Assembly (NCBI RefSeq): GCF_030463535.1
Contig: NC_132891.1
Location: 4,996,318-5,060,317, forward strand
DNA length: 64,000 nucleotides
Reading direction: 5' to 3'
Origin: Salminus brasiliensis
Lineage: Eukaryota; Chordata; Actinopteri; Characiformes; Bryconidae
In this document: piece by piece, positions 47,606 through 61,000 of the stretch
Position numbering within the stretch: the stretch's first letter is position 1
Layout of the letters: every line of letters starts with the position of its first letter
Notes under the pieces: generated by a model
Databases searched by the model: none
Seen by the model: only the letters and a program-made list of their open reading frames with translations
What the model was told of the DNA's origin: nothing
Program-made: the position numbers and the translations under genes

Positions 47606-47765
47606 ATACAGAGATTCGCCATAGTTGCTTGTTTTATCTAGTTACACGTTGACTTTGGGTTGTTTTTATATATAAATATTGGAATAATTTGACAAAAACA
47701 GCCAAACATACATTAAGTTTTAGTTTAATGGAGGTACTATTATGCATATTATGATTCTAAAGGCA
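47606..47765 (-). repeat. right arm of the inverted repeat around ilrun exon 1
   Basis: Reverse complement of 46165-46300 (see left arm). It ends beside the family D copy starting at 47760. Confidence 0.88.
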
Positions 47766-48130
47766 TTGAAGGCATTTAGCAGATGCCCGTAGCTTAGATA
47801 CTACTAATTACAAAGGCCAGTATGGAGACCCTAATACTCGACGCTACGCCTCGCCCAAGTACTCTCAGAAGAGCTGGTGACTCTGACCAAGAAGAAGGTC
47901 GCTCCACCGCTTCGGTGCAGGACAGAAAAACGTCTGGACGCTCGTCTTCCGTGGATCTTAAAGGATGGCGGGTCGAGCCGAGCTGTACTTGAAGCTGGAA
48001 GGGCTCTCGGAGCAGATCGACCTTTGACCGTCGCCATCAAGTACGGAGGGGCTGGCTGGTCCAGGCTTGGCCTTGTAGGCCAGAGTCAGGGGTCTGAATC
48101 TGATGATCTGAGCAGCAGCTACAACAGGAA
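47760..48130 (+). mobile_element. family D repeat, copy 3
   Basis: Diverged and partly deleted copy of the 29640 and 37350 repeats: 'gcatttagcagatgcccgta' start, then the RLDPPSFKIHGRRASR-type frame on the - strand. Confidence 0.75.
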
Positions 48131-48593
48131 GCCGGTGGCACTCCAAAACGAGCCGTACAGCGTCCAGAATGTTAATATCCAGAATGCCTTATTTTTTGTA
48201 GAGCTGCAATCCAATCCATCATTCATAATCAAATTGATAGTTAATAAAAAAAAAAATTGACATAATGTAAACATATGGCACCAATAGAAATGCTCCAGAA
48301 ATGACTTGGAATAAAATCTTCTGCAGACTTAGATTAGAAAAGTCTAGTCTAAATTATTTCTATTATATTGTAAAAAATTAATGCTAAAGTTTACAATATA
48401 ATATAAATAATTTAGACCTAATTTAACCGAACCTATCTTCATCATATGCCTTGTTATTTTAAATAGTTAAATTAAATTAGATAAATTAAATTAGCATAGG
48501 GTACTATGGTTATGGTCCAGGCTATTCGACCAACGCGTATGATATGCTGGTCATGCTGGTCGGCCAGTTTGGTAGTATTTGTCAGTGTAATGT

Positions 48594-48865
48594 GTCCTCC
48601 GCGTTTAAACCCATCTGTGGTAGTGAACACACACTCACACACACACACACACACACTCACACACACACACTAGTGATCTAGGGGCAGTGAGTACACACAT
48701 ACCCAGAGCGGTGGGCAGCCAACTCCAGCGCCCGGGGAGCAGAGAGGGTAAAGGGCCTTGCTCAAGGGCCCAACAGTGGCAGCTTGTCGAGCCCGGGAAT
48801 CGAACCCACAACCCACAACCCTGTTATTAATAGCTCTGACCGCTGAGCCACCACTGCCCAATGCT
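48594..48865 (-). mobile_element. tRNA-derived SINE, family B, copy 3
   Basis: Complement of the 24115 copy; the B box reads 'cgggaatcgaaccc' on this strand. A CA/CT run (48632-48672) occupies the position of the short GT run in the other copies. Confidence 0.87.
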
Positions 48866-48890
48866 GAAGGTCCAGCAAAACCATCAAACG

Positions 48891-48892
<2 letters not shown>

Positions 48893-48941
<49 letters not shown>
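48893..48941. repeat. (CA)n microsatellite
   Basis: About 24 CA units between the SINE and the hm13 promoter, about 260 bp upstream of the hm13 ATG. Confidence 0.95.
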
Positions 48942-48944
<3 letters not shown>

Positions 48945-49203
48945 GTCAGGTATTGTGCGTAATTTGACATGCCACTCCGATAGGTGGCAGTATCGCGACT
49001 GTTTCTCACCACAGAGCCGAAGAAAGCTTTAGTTTCCCGGAGAGCTTTTAGGGAAACGTGGCCTTACCGGAGAGAAGACCGCCGCGGTTGTTGTGACCAG
49101 GCGCTCCGGACTGACCGTGCACTTTCTGCTTCACACACACACACACACACACACCTTTTCTACTCCTTCATCGCTTTCTCTCACACACACACACTCTCCC
49201 GTC

Positions 49204-49416
49204 ATGGCCGATATAGACCAGGGATCCTCTGCGCCGCTGCCCACCGAAGGCGCCCCGCTGCAGGAGGCGAACGGCACGGACGCGCTGAACGCCACCGCCG
49301 CCAAGTTCGTGGCCACGGCCGAGGGCACCGCGCTGGCGTACGGCAGCCTGGTGCTGATGGCCCTGCTGCCCATTTTCTTCGGTGCGCTGCGCTCCGTCAG
49401 CAGCTCCAAAAGCAAG
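49204..49416 (+). CDS. hm13: hm13 coding exon 1
   Basis: First in-frame ATG, at 49204. Encodes a lumenal N-terminus with sequons NGT (23-25) and NAT (29-31) and the first membrane span (ALAYGSLVLMALLPIFFGAL). Donor GTGGGT, phase 0. Confidence 0.96.
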
Positions 49417-52400
49417 GTGGGTTCCGGTTTAGCTCGGGTCTGCGATCTAGGCCAAATGACACGGACTCGGATAAGCGAGGGAAGCCGGATAAGACCGGCC
49501 CGGATTTGCTGGGGTGGCTCGGTTACCCTCCGGCCGGTGTACTGTACTGCTAGTCTACAGGGGGATGCATTTTGGAGGGTGGTAATGTTAGATAGAGGGG
49601 TTCCCATATGCCAGATGTTCGCCTGCTGAACAGCTGGCGCTCTCTTCTTGAACCGGAGTGCAGCAGACTACTGTCACTTACAAGGTTTTTCTACAGGAGT
49701 CCTCTACAAATAGTGTATTTCTGACCATTACTGTAACCTACAGGTTATTAAATATGCATATCAGATTACTATAAGACAATGAGTTAATTATAAAAGGGGA
49801 TGAAAATATTGCGTATTGTAATTTAATTATAATTATTATATTTATATAATATTATTTTTCTTATTTCTTTTATTTTCTTATAATAATAAACTGAACTCAT
49901 TTATTTAATGCTCACAATCAATCCAGTTCAGCCATTTCCAATAACATAGCTGATCGAGCAGCTGTGTTTGTAGTCTTTGCAATTTTGAAAATCGTCCGGA
50001 CGATCAATAAATGATCAAAAATGTTTGAATTCATTGTAAATTCTCTTCATATCTCCAAGAATGAAACATCTGAGTAGCCGTGTGTCTCCTGACATCCTGT
50101 AACATATGGCACGTGTGACCTCATATCAGTGCTTATACACTGCTTAACATGGTAAGACTGACAATGACTCGTGGCTCCGTTTTATTTATTAATATAAAAT
50201 ACGTATACAAATAAAAGCAGGTCTTCATCCAGCTTCATCCAGCTTCAGGCTCAGAAGTGGCTCCTGCAGCTCTTCAGCTCCTGCACCTGTGTATTCTGCC
50301 TCTCTGGTTTTAAAGCACGGCTGAATTGGGCTCTCACTTGACGGCATGGCGCAACCCTTGGGTCAAGGTGTATGCTGGTTGGGTTGTAGTAGACGGGTCT
50401 GGATTAGCCTGGGATGCTGATTCTGTTTATAAAAAAAGAAAAATCAGAACCAAAAATTCAGTTATTTATTTATTTTACAGGATTTCTAAAAAAAAAAGTG
50501 TATTTCTGACAATTACTGTAGCTTAGGGTAATTATTACTGTACAATAGGGTAATTTATAAGGGGGTGAAAATACTGCATATTGTAATATAATAATACTAT
50601 AATTAATGTGTAAAAATTGTAATAATATGTAAAATGTGTAATTTATTTATATGTTTAATATATATATATATATATTTATTTATTTGATTTATAATTTTTT
50701 ATTTATTTATTTACACATTTTAATGCTGACTATCAGCCAATTTTTATCCGATCTTTGTTCTTCTATAAGTAATACAGGCCCACAACTTGGGTAAGATATG
50801 CTAATATCCAACAGTAAACCCCAGTAAAATCACGATTTTAGTACCAGTTTCTAAAATCAGAATAAAATAGACTAAATAATAAAATAATATTGCATGTTTT
50901 GTACTAAAAGAGAGGAGACAGGACAGGAGGACAAAAAACGCTGACAGTTCATCAAGAAGGTTCATTTGAATAGATTTTATTTTAATCTATTCAAATCTTC
51001 CATGTTTGGTATCTGATCAGGCTTTTGGGGTGGGGGGGGGTTAACGTCATGCAGTCGTGTTGGTTGAGTGTTGGTTGAGCTCCTCACCTGCTTTATTATT
51101 GCTCATGCCTCTCACTATAAACAGGCCCACTAGTCCACTGCTGTTCTACAGGGAACTCAGAACTCGTGGGGTTTTGCAACCCAGCACCTTGTTGGGATAC
51201 TCCTAATTCTGTCATTAAATGTTAAAGACTGCTTTCCCAGACCCAGATTAAGCCCAAGTCTAGACCGAAAAGCATGTGCAGTGGTGACTCACCATTGGCT
51301 TTGCAGTTGAGTCCGACAATAGGCTCAGTCCATGTCTAGGAAAGCGGCCTGTAGTGTTTCCTCCTGGCCTTACGTTTCTTATTTTGCCCGTAGGTCGGTG
51401 CTGAGAGTGGTTACGGAGTGAGTATCAGCACTGGTGGCACAGCCAGACACCGCCTACTTACCACCTGTGTCATTCACGCCTCATGGTGTCTGCGTGCAGG
51501 GGAACCGCGGTGGGGCTTTCACGGCCGGGTGTGGACAGCTTTGCGAGTGTTTTGTGGAGTCCAGTGCAGTCAAAACTGCTGGCTGAAGCTGATGCTGCTA
51601 CTTCAGCTGCAGATGATCAGAACATAGTTAGAGGGGATTATTCTGGAGGAGTCTGAGGTCTTATTTAACCCTCGTTTAGATGATTTAGTCTGGTCTGCTC
51701 TTGATTGAAGTTGAAGTGAGTGGTAAAGAAGGTCCCCATCATGGCCAGATCCAAAGAGCTCTCTGAGGCCTTCAGAAAGAAGGCTGTAGATGCAGATGAG
51801 AAGATGGTTCTGGGACTGGGTTTTAAAAACAAGTGGAGAACATTTAGGACCACGGCTAACATGGCCAGGTCAGGCCGTCCTAGCAAGTTCAGCCCAATCG
51901 CAGACCTGAAGGTGGGTAAAGAAGCCATCACAGGATCTGCAGGTAGCTCTTATAACAGCTGATGTCAAAGTACAGCATATAAAACAATCAGAAAGTGAAG
52001 AACTCAACACGTCTGATTTTAATGGGAGGCGTGCAAGGAAGAAACCCCCTGACTGTATAGGCTCATCCAGCACTTAGTAGTAAATAGGGGTAAGGCTGGT
52101 GTCAGTCTGCTTCAGGAATCGGTACACAGCACAGCTTTAGACTGGAAAACTGAAGTGTGGTGTTTTCTATTCTGTTATAGTCATTAATTTATGTTTTTAT
52201 TGTGTATTTATTAAACATTTATTTCTCATATTTGAGGCACCAGTTCTGTTTTACTGAAGTATTCTGGGAGAGAGAAGCGATTTGTAGAAACGGTTGAACG
52301 CTGACCATGATATGGCCTCAGCAAGTCTGTTATCAGACCTACATTTTCATAAAGGTGAAGGTATATCAGGGCTCCCTTCATTCATCATCAACTGCTCCTC

Positions 52401-55400
52401 AAATTCCTCCACCTCACGCTCCCACCTCCCCGCTCTCAAACAGCATCCACATGTGTTTTTACTAATAGACATTTTCTATAAAGAGCATCATTTTTTGGGT
52501 GCTTTTAGGCTCCCCCTGCAGTTGTGGAGTGTAATTCATGTTTACACCACTGCAGTAAGTCCAAATCTTGCTTCATCTCGCACCCTCTCATGGACAACTG
52601 TACATGGGCAGAGTAGTACTACAGGAGTTTACACTAATATGACTCTGTCCCATAGTGCAGTAGTAGCAAAAATGGGCCTGGAGTGGCATTGACAGAGATG
52701 CCATTCTCCCTGTTAGTCAGTCAGTGCTGTTTTAGGGTAGGGTCGCTGCTGTTTTAGGGTAGAAATGCTACTCAATGCTCCTATCAAGCAGTTTGGGGTA
52801 GATCGCCCACTGAAACGGCGTGTTCTAGTTTATAGTGTAGGATATTAGCTGCGGTTGGGCTAGCAAAGACAGAGCCAGCGATGATCTGGGTGTGCTGGAG
52901 CTGTGGCGCTGCTCTGCATGCGTTTTTAAATGACGTTTAAGATCCCATTACAGTATGAAGTAATATGTTTTTCAAAGAGGAACTTCACAGCGGAAGAAAA
53001 GCTCCCAAACATGAAGCCTCATATATTTAAATTGAGGCCTTTTGAGTCATTGACACACTATCCACCACCCTGACCCACTTTATGGCAGCAGTATTCCGCC
53101 GTGGCGGCAGTTTAATTTGCGGCATTGTTTGGCATGTGTCGTGGCAGCTCACCGTAGTGGATAGTTCGAGTGTGGGAACGACTTCTGGGAATCATTTTTC
53201 CTCATTTCTTGGTTTCCATTTTTAATGGTTTGGGTTTTAACACTGATGTCAGAGTAACCACATATTTAAACCTAGAGCTGGGCAATATTTAAACATTTTC
53301 TGTCACAATATCTAAAGCCATTTTTTATGATGTGTGATATTTATCACAATACTTCGTCATGTAGACAAAACGCATCAACAGTGTAAAATAAAGAAATATA
53401 TATTTTCTACTCAATTTTACTTTGCACTCCCTTTAATTAAATAAGACTGATTACACACTCTTTGTAATGGAACGTGCAGATGATCAGTGCTCTTTAAGCA
53501 CTGCCGATATGTACAGTATACTCATAAACGTTAACGTGTACCACGATAACCAGATTTATCACAATACGATATAATATTGCCCAGCTCTATTATAGATGGT
53601 ATTAACGATGGTTTGGTAACTTTTATCAATAATTTCTAAATAGTTCTGACCAGAGGAGGATGGGTTGGGTCCCCCTTGTGCGTCTTGGTTCCTCCCAAGG
53701 TTTCTTCCTCCAGCTCTGAGGGAGTTTCTCCTTGCCACTGTCGCCATTGGCTGCTCACTGGGGGTCTTGGATCTTTAATGTCTGCTTATATCTTTTACTA
53801 ATTACAAATTATGTAAAGCTGCTTTGTGACGACAACCGTTGTAAAAAGCTATACAAATAAATTTGACTTGACTCTGTTTAAACCTCTTAGGGTAAATGTG
53901 TCAGAACCCTTGGGCTGCTTTGGTGTGTGGGTGTTTGTTTTTGTTTTTTTTTTTGGGGGGGGGGGTGGTAATTTGAGAAAGTTAGCTCCATTCGTTACCT
54001 CTGAAGTCTGTCTGTCTTCATTATCTCTCTTTGTCTTTTTCACAGAATTCCTCAGACATGCCAGAAACCATCACCAGCAGAGATGCAGCTCGCTTTCCAA
54101 TCATTGCCAGCTGCACTCTCTTCGGCCTCTATCTGTTCTTCAAGGTGAGCGGCATCCCCCTCATGATCACGTTCTTTCATAACCAGGGTTTAGATGATTT
54201 GTCTTTATAAATTGTTTACAAATTGTGCACCTTTTTCAAAGTAATGTTTTACTAATTATTTACTTACATTTTGTTTGTAAAAAAGCTCTATTGGGATTGG
54301 ATTTTTGTTTTAATCCTATATAAATAAATCATCAGTGATCAAATTCTTGCAATTTTACTGCCGTCCTTCACTACAGGAACTAGACAATCTGAGTTTGTGT
54401 GCATTTACACACACGCTATACTATACGGACATAAGTATTGGGATAACCGCTCATTCATTGCTGCTTCAGCAATCAAGGGTCTTTTAAAAAAATATTTAAT
54501 AAATAAATAATAATAATATAATTTTGATGGAGTACCTGTCTCTACTGAACAATAACATTTAAATGATTGTTACTCAAATATCTTGTATCCTCAAAATGGC
54601 AAGACTGGCAAGAATGGCATATTTCATGTCATTTTCCAAAAAACAATGATCTGATTCACATTGTCCAAAAGTGGACAAATGGCCCAAAACATTTTATTAT
54701 ATTTTATCTTATCTTAAAATATGTATTTTATCTTATTTTAAAAACAAATAATACAAAAATCGTACATACATTTATCTAAAACGTAGATCGTCTTTGCAGC
54801 AGCTGAGTTTCTGCTGTTCTTTAGTTTGACCTGACTGCACATTTGCCCTGAAGATCATTGAAATTACAGGACTAATTTTACTATATATTTTTTACTTTCT
54901 TGGTGTTTAAATAAATGACAGTTCTGTCTCAGTCGAACTGAGTATACAGTACTTGCGCACCTTAATGAAGGGATCGTATCAGTTAAACTGCTTTTCTTGT
55001 GTCTTTCTGTATCTAGATCTTCTCTCAGGAGTACATCAACCTTCTCCTGTCGATGTACTTCTTCGTGCTGGGGATTTTAGCTCTGTCGCACACGATGAGG
55101 TAAGGGGCACTCATGGGCATAAAGACCATCCTCGACAAGTTCTAACACTTACATCTGTCTAATGCCGTCTGCATTGTCTGTCTTATGTCAGTCCCTTCAT
55201 GAATAGGGTTTTCCCCGCCAATCTGCCCAACAAGCAGTACCAGCTCCTCTTCACCCAGGGATCAGGAGAGACCAAAGAAGGTGAGGACTGGTATGATTGA
55301 GTAGAGATATGAAGAAAAAGGAAAAGCCTGAATAAGAAATGGGTTTGTTTGAAATCATTAATCTGTGAATACCAGCTTTGTTGAACTGTAGGGGTGCACT

Positions 55401-57426
55401 GATATAAGAAATGTGGGTCGATGATTGAAAGTAAATCTGGAAATTGAGACTACATCTACCTAGCTGTGCAATCTTGCCTGTATAAGGTGATAGGGACATG
55501 AGGCTCCTGTAGATGGGGCTATAAATACCTGCGGGTGTGTGACAGGACTCCTTGACTGAGAAGAGGTGGGACAGTGCAGTGAGTGTCTCGTTGGATATGT
55601 AGGAAATGGGTCACAAAGCAGAGGGATTGCATTTGGGCTTGGGCGAAGGCCGTAGTGTGGAGGAAGTAGCTGAATCTGCAGGTGTTTGGAAGCTTACGGT
55701 CACACGGGTCTACCAGCAGTGGCAGGAATGGCAACACCAGTTACTTTCAGCAGTTTTTCTTTTTGTCTGGGGAGTTCAGGCATGGACTAAAGGGTTATAA
55801 AGCCCCCCAGCATTGAGCTGGGGAGCAGTGGAAGAACTGTGTTCTCTGGAATGATGGATGGTTGGTGCTCCATGGTGCTGGTACTTCTGGGATGATGAGG
55901 AAGAATGATGATCATCCAACATCCTGACCTCTCTAATGCTCTTGTCACTAAAGATACAACCCAGACAAGCAGGTGTCCTAAACCCCTAAAAAGGAAATGC
56001 TGGGCTGCCTGTAGGCACTGCTGTAAATTATTGGACACCACCGTGTGGCTACGTTATTAAATGCAGATATTTTCAAGTAGCCAGGTTAGATTACTGATGG
56101 GGGAAAAAAATGAGGGGCTTTTCCTATTGTATTAAAAGTGGTTGCTGAATCTGGAGGATAATCGTCTACTGGGACCATTTTGAAGGTCTTAATGTCAGCC
56201 ATGCTACTTTAAATGCACCTGGAGAGATTTCAGCATTCTCCTAGTTAATGACTCACAGTCTCGTCAGTCCTAATTCTCCCTTTTTTCCACTGCCTTTGAC
56301 CTTTTATTTTACCTTCTGTTACCATTGGCTTCCTCAAAAGAGGCTCAGATCTGAATCTTTGGAAAGCTGCTTTGTGGCAACACCTGTTATGAACAGTACT
56401 GTGCTGTATTCTGGATGGCTGACGTCCCATTCTTGAGGCAAAAAAAAAAAAAAAAGTGAGTGAGCCGCAGTAGAAAATAGAAAACACAAGGTGGTGACTG
56501 ATTTTACTGAGGCCGAGAGTGAGGGAAGGTGACGGTTATGGTCAGGAAATGAGAGAGAGTAGCAGCATATGGCAGTTAGAAGCTGTGCCAAGAGCACCAG
56601 GGTGATTCTCTGCAGATGTCCGTGTCAGAAACCGAAAACGATGCTCCGTGCCTGACTGAGCTGACGGTTTCTCAGATGGGTTGTGAATGTGTTGAATGCA
56701 GTGAAATGTTAAATTGAAGCACTAAAACAGGACCGATCTCCCCACAGAAATCGTCAACTATGAGTTTGACACCAAGGACCTGATATGCCTGGGGATTAGC
56801 AGCGTTGTGGGCGTCTGGTACGTCCTTAAAAAGGTACGGTTCAGCTCCGCAATTCTGAATAACATGGTGTGGTAAGTGTCCGTCCGCTAGAGGTGTAAGT
56901 CTGTAAGCTCTACTATCAACTGTTTCATTCCAAAACTCGATGATTCCTGCAGAATGGTTGACAAATGTATGCAGGATGTCCTTTAAGGAGCTAAAAATGC
57001 TCTAACATGTATAATGTCTTATGTTATTAAATAATAAAAATGTCAATTATTTTTACTAACAATAATTGACTTTATTAACGTGTGTGTGTGATTTTCGCAC
57101 TTGTCTCTGATCTTAAACGAAACTCAGAAACTCTCATCCTTTAATAATCTACTGCTATAACAGGCTGCTTGTTTGGGTGGATTTGACATGCTTTTGATAT
57201 TTTGACTGATGGTATTTCATGATTTACCGGCAGTCTCAGTAACTTTCATTATGTTAGAGGTGACTTATTTTGTTGTAGAATAAAAGTGAGATTTTTTGGG
57301 TTTTTCTTTTTTTTTTTTTTTTTTTCTGAAACCAATAAATTGGATTCTAAGGTCGGCTGATTTTATTGACCTGCTGATAGATCAGTCAGTCCGTAGTGTC
57401 TTTAGGCATGCCTTGTTTATTTGTAT

Positions 57427-57475
<49 letters not shown>

Positions 57476-58042
57476 ATTTCAATAATGTGACATCATGTGT
57501 TCTTGATTGACAGCACTGGGTTGCCAATAATCTCTTCGGTCTGGCCTTTGCCCTGAATGGAGTTGAGCTCCTACACCTGAATAACGTCAGCACTGGCTGC
57601 ATCCTGCTGGGGGGTCTGTTTGTGTACGATGTGTTCTGGGTAAGTTTACCGTACAGCAGTTTTAATTGGAGTATTAACTGACATGCAGCATGTTGTATTG
57701 TTTTTATAGTAATTAGCATGTTGGGGATAAACATGGGGGACGTTAGTGGTTGGAGTGTTAGGTTGGGTCACTGGAAACCAAATAATTTAATTTAATTTCT
57801 AGTACTTTTGTAATGTAGCTTGCAGTAATTAATAAACTGTAAATTGAAATGTTAACACTCACTAAATAAGTGAATTGGGACACTGCTGTATTGTGGTCAG
57901 TACACCCCTAGTAACTCCATACATGCGTTGCTGCATGATGTGCTGTTTTCTTTTGGGGAAAATACAATTTAAGAGGAAATAATTTAAATAATATAAAGGA
58001 TATACATTACTTAATTTTTTTAGTTACATTTTAACCAGAAAA

Positions 58043-58084
<42 letters not shown>

Positions 58085-61000
58085 TGTTTAGATAGATTTT
58101 AATATTCTAAATGTTCTATTTTGGAACGAATTGCGTTCTGGGTTTTGCTCTACTTATTCGATCCACATAAAATTCATCAGAATGATGTAAGTTGTATTGG
58201 CTGTCAGACGAGGTTGGCGGTCCTTTGGCTCGGTCACTTTCTATCAGTGTGGTTTTCCACTTCAACTACCACTCCTCATATGCAGCTGTCTTCGAATATG
58301 TGATGATCAGACGTGACAATCTGCTTCTTGGCTTCTAGGTTTTTGGCACCAACGTCATGGTGACTGTTGCAAAGTCATTCGAAGCCCCAATTAAGTGTGA
58401 GTATTATTTATTAATTGTATTTATGTATCTGCTTGCTAGCATTGGTTGGTCAGCTGACTTCTCAAACTGACTTGGCTTTTCTGTCTCTGTTCTTGCAGTG
58501 GTTTTCCCACAGGACCTGCTGGAGAGGGGGCTGGATGCCAGTAACTTTGCCATGCTGGGTCTGGGGGACATTGTCATTCCAGGTACTTTTAGACAGATAA
58601 AGTCTATGATGCTGTTTAGCCAAATGCAAGCTAGTTACATGCAAACCTAATTGCAAAAATGTAATTACTATTGACTGCAAACCTAGAAAATGCCTACAGG
58701 GTTCCCACTTGTCCCAGTACTTTTGTCCATATAGTGTAGGTATACTGTCCGGCCATCGTGTGTGAGTTTTTAATTATGGAAAAGTCGTGGAAAATGTCTG
58801 TATTAAAGAGTATTAAAAAAATCACACATTGAAAGAAAAAAAAATAACCAACTAATTAATCATTAGTTATTATTTTACTAATTATTTTTCATTTTAATAA
58901 TACTTAAAAGTCCTTAAAGGATGGTCTGTCTACTCCCAGGCAGTTATTTTCATTTCTACAGGGTCAGGCACCTCTTTATTATTATTGTTATTATTATTAT
59001 TGTTATTTTTAATTTATTTTTTTTATTTTAAACCTCTGAACCCAAAATTGATACCCTAGCTAACTTTTAAAATATGTATTTGAAAAAATATTTATATTAT
59101 ATTAAAATAAACAAAAAGTGTTACACAGGAGTTTTCACCATCAAGATGGTTTGTTCCTTTTATTGAAAGTCTGGGCTTTCTGTAATACAGCCCACATGTT
59201 TAAAATAAGATTAAGATTAGGATCACAGTTTATGACTATTGTACAGCAGGCAAACCGAATTGAGCCTCCGTTTTAACCCAGCCATGGCACACACATATAC
59301 ACACACTGGTGTCTATGGGCAGTGAGCTTGCACACAAAGTCCACCTTAGCACCCGAGTAGCATTTGAGCCTTGAGGTGCCTTGCTTAATGGGAACCTCAT
59401 CCGTGCCGTTGACTGACTTTCTGGCCCCAAGCCGGCTTCTCTAACCTTTTGGGTGCCCAAATCGTATCGCACCCAGTGACGTCTTCTCTGGCCAGCAGAT
59501 TCATGTAGTCGTAATCAGACACTGAAGCCATGTTTCTTTTTTGTTCTCAGGGATCTTCATCGCTCTGCTGCTTCGTTTTGATGTCAGGTACATTTTCTCA
59601 GATTTTTTGCATTCAGATCTTTCACATTTGACTGGGATTTAAGTAAATAAAGGGTGGTCTTTGACTTGCAAAGCACTGTATATAAGGAGCCATGCACATA
59701 TAAGCATTGCAAAGGTCCAGTGAAATGTGTCCGTTCTTTACACAGTCTGAAGAACAACTCCCGGACATACTTCTACACCAGCTTCCTCGCCTACATCTTT
59801 GGCCTGGGCCTCACCATCTTCGTCATGCACACATTCAAACACGCCCAGGTGAGAAATGGAGAAGCTAGGAAGGAACTAACAGAAGGGAAAATGCACTTTC
59901 CGAACAGTGACTGAAAATGCTGCGTGTGTTCTGTGCTTTCCAGCCTGCTCTGCTATACCTGGTCCCAGCCTGTGTGGGTTTCCCAGTGGTGGTGGCCCTG
60001 CTGAAAGGAGAGCTGACGGAGATGTTTAGGTAAACGGCCTGCAGGCCTTCACTATCTTCTCTAAACACTTCAGATAGCACACGGCCCGGCCAGCAGTTAG
60101 GTCTGTTTGGTCTACGCCAGCATTTTTATCATCCCAGTTCAAAACAAACAGGACCCTGACTTTTAGGACTTTGCCCCAAATACTTGAGGGTTTTAAAGGG
60201 TCCATGCTGTGGAAACCCCCCTTTTGAATGAATCTTGCTTGTGAGGTCACATTTCTGCTTTTTGAATTAAGTGCCATACAGACAGCCAATCAGAACAGAG
60301 ATCATTTACATATAGGTTACAAAAAACAGGGCCCTGACTTTCAGAACTTTTTTATAATAAATATAATATTTTAATATTATATTTTATATTATTTATAGTT
60401 TAGTCCTTATTGCTTTTTGAATGAGGTAAATTATTCATAAGAATCATGGTAACAGAAACAGGACCCTGACTTTTGGAAATTTGCCCGAAATACTAAAGGA
60501 CCCCTTTTTGAAACGGGCCGTTTTAAATTCATCTTGGTTGTGATGTCACAGTCATGAAAGCATTTACACACAGCATTTCACATTCAGCCTATTTCTGTAG
60601 TAGTTGTGTTTGTGCCTGATTGCTTTTTAAATGAGGCACAGCACAGGCAGCCAATTAGAACAGAGGTAATTTACATACAGGTCACCAAAAATAAATTCAT
60701 CTTGGCTGTGATGTCACAGGCATGAACACATTTGCATTCAGCTTTTTCACAACAACCTATTGCATGAATTTTTCAAACTGCTTTCTGAATGAGGCACAGT
60801 ACAGGCAGCCAATCAGAACAGAGGTCATTTACATATAGGTCATAAAAAAACAAACAGGACCCTGACTTTTTTAGGACTTTGCCCCAAATTCATGAGAGTT
60901 TTAAAGGGCCCTCCTTTTAAAGTCGTCTTGCTTGCGAGGTCACAGTCATGAAATCATTTCTGACTGCTTTTTGAATAAAGTGCGGGATAGACAGCCAATC

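Larger units (their letters stand above)
46882..49203. promoter_or_regulatory. divergent ilrun-hm13 intergenic/promoter region
   Basis: 2.3 kb between the two start codons, so the transcription start sites of both genes should lie here. 46882-47000 (GC-rich, next to ilrun) and 48965-49203 (GC-rich, CpG-containing, next to hm13) look like the two core promoters or 5' UTRs; the middle is AT-rich with repeats. No TATA box was assigned. Short CA runs at 49133-49153 and 49182-49192 lie just upstream of the hm13 ATG, probably in its 5' UTR. Confidence 0.5.
49417..54045 (+). other. hm13: hm13 intron 1
   Basis: 4.6 kb. It contains a Tc1-like transposase remnant, a short TIR element and an interspersed repeat tail, listed separately. 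49780-51400 is AT-rich with poly-T/TA runs, and 50170-51060 shows nothing recognised. Confidence 0.85.

Noticed and set aside
49093-49203. Upstream in-frame extension of hm13 (residues before the chosen start)
   Set aside because: The frame is open but contains no ATG before 49204 and encodes a His-Thr run from a CA repeat. The chosen start gives a normal-length N-terminus with two sequons.
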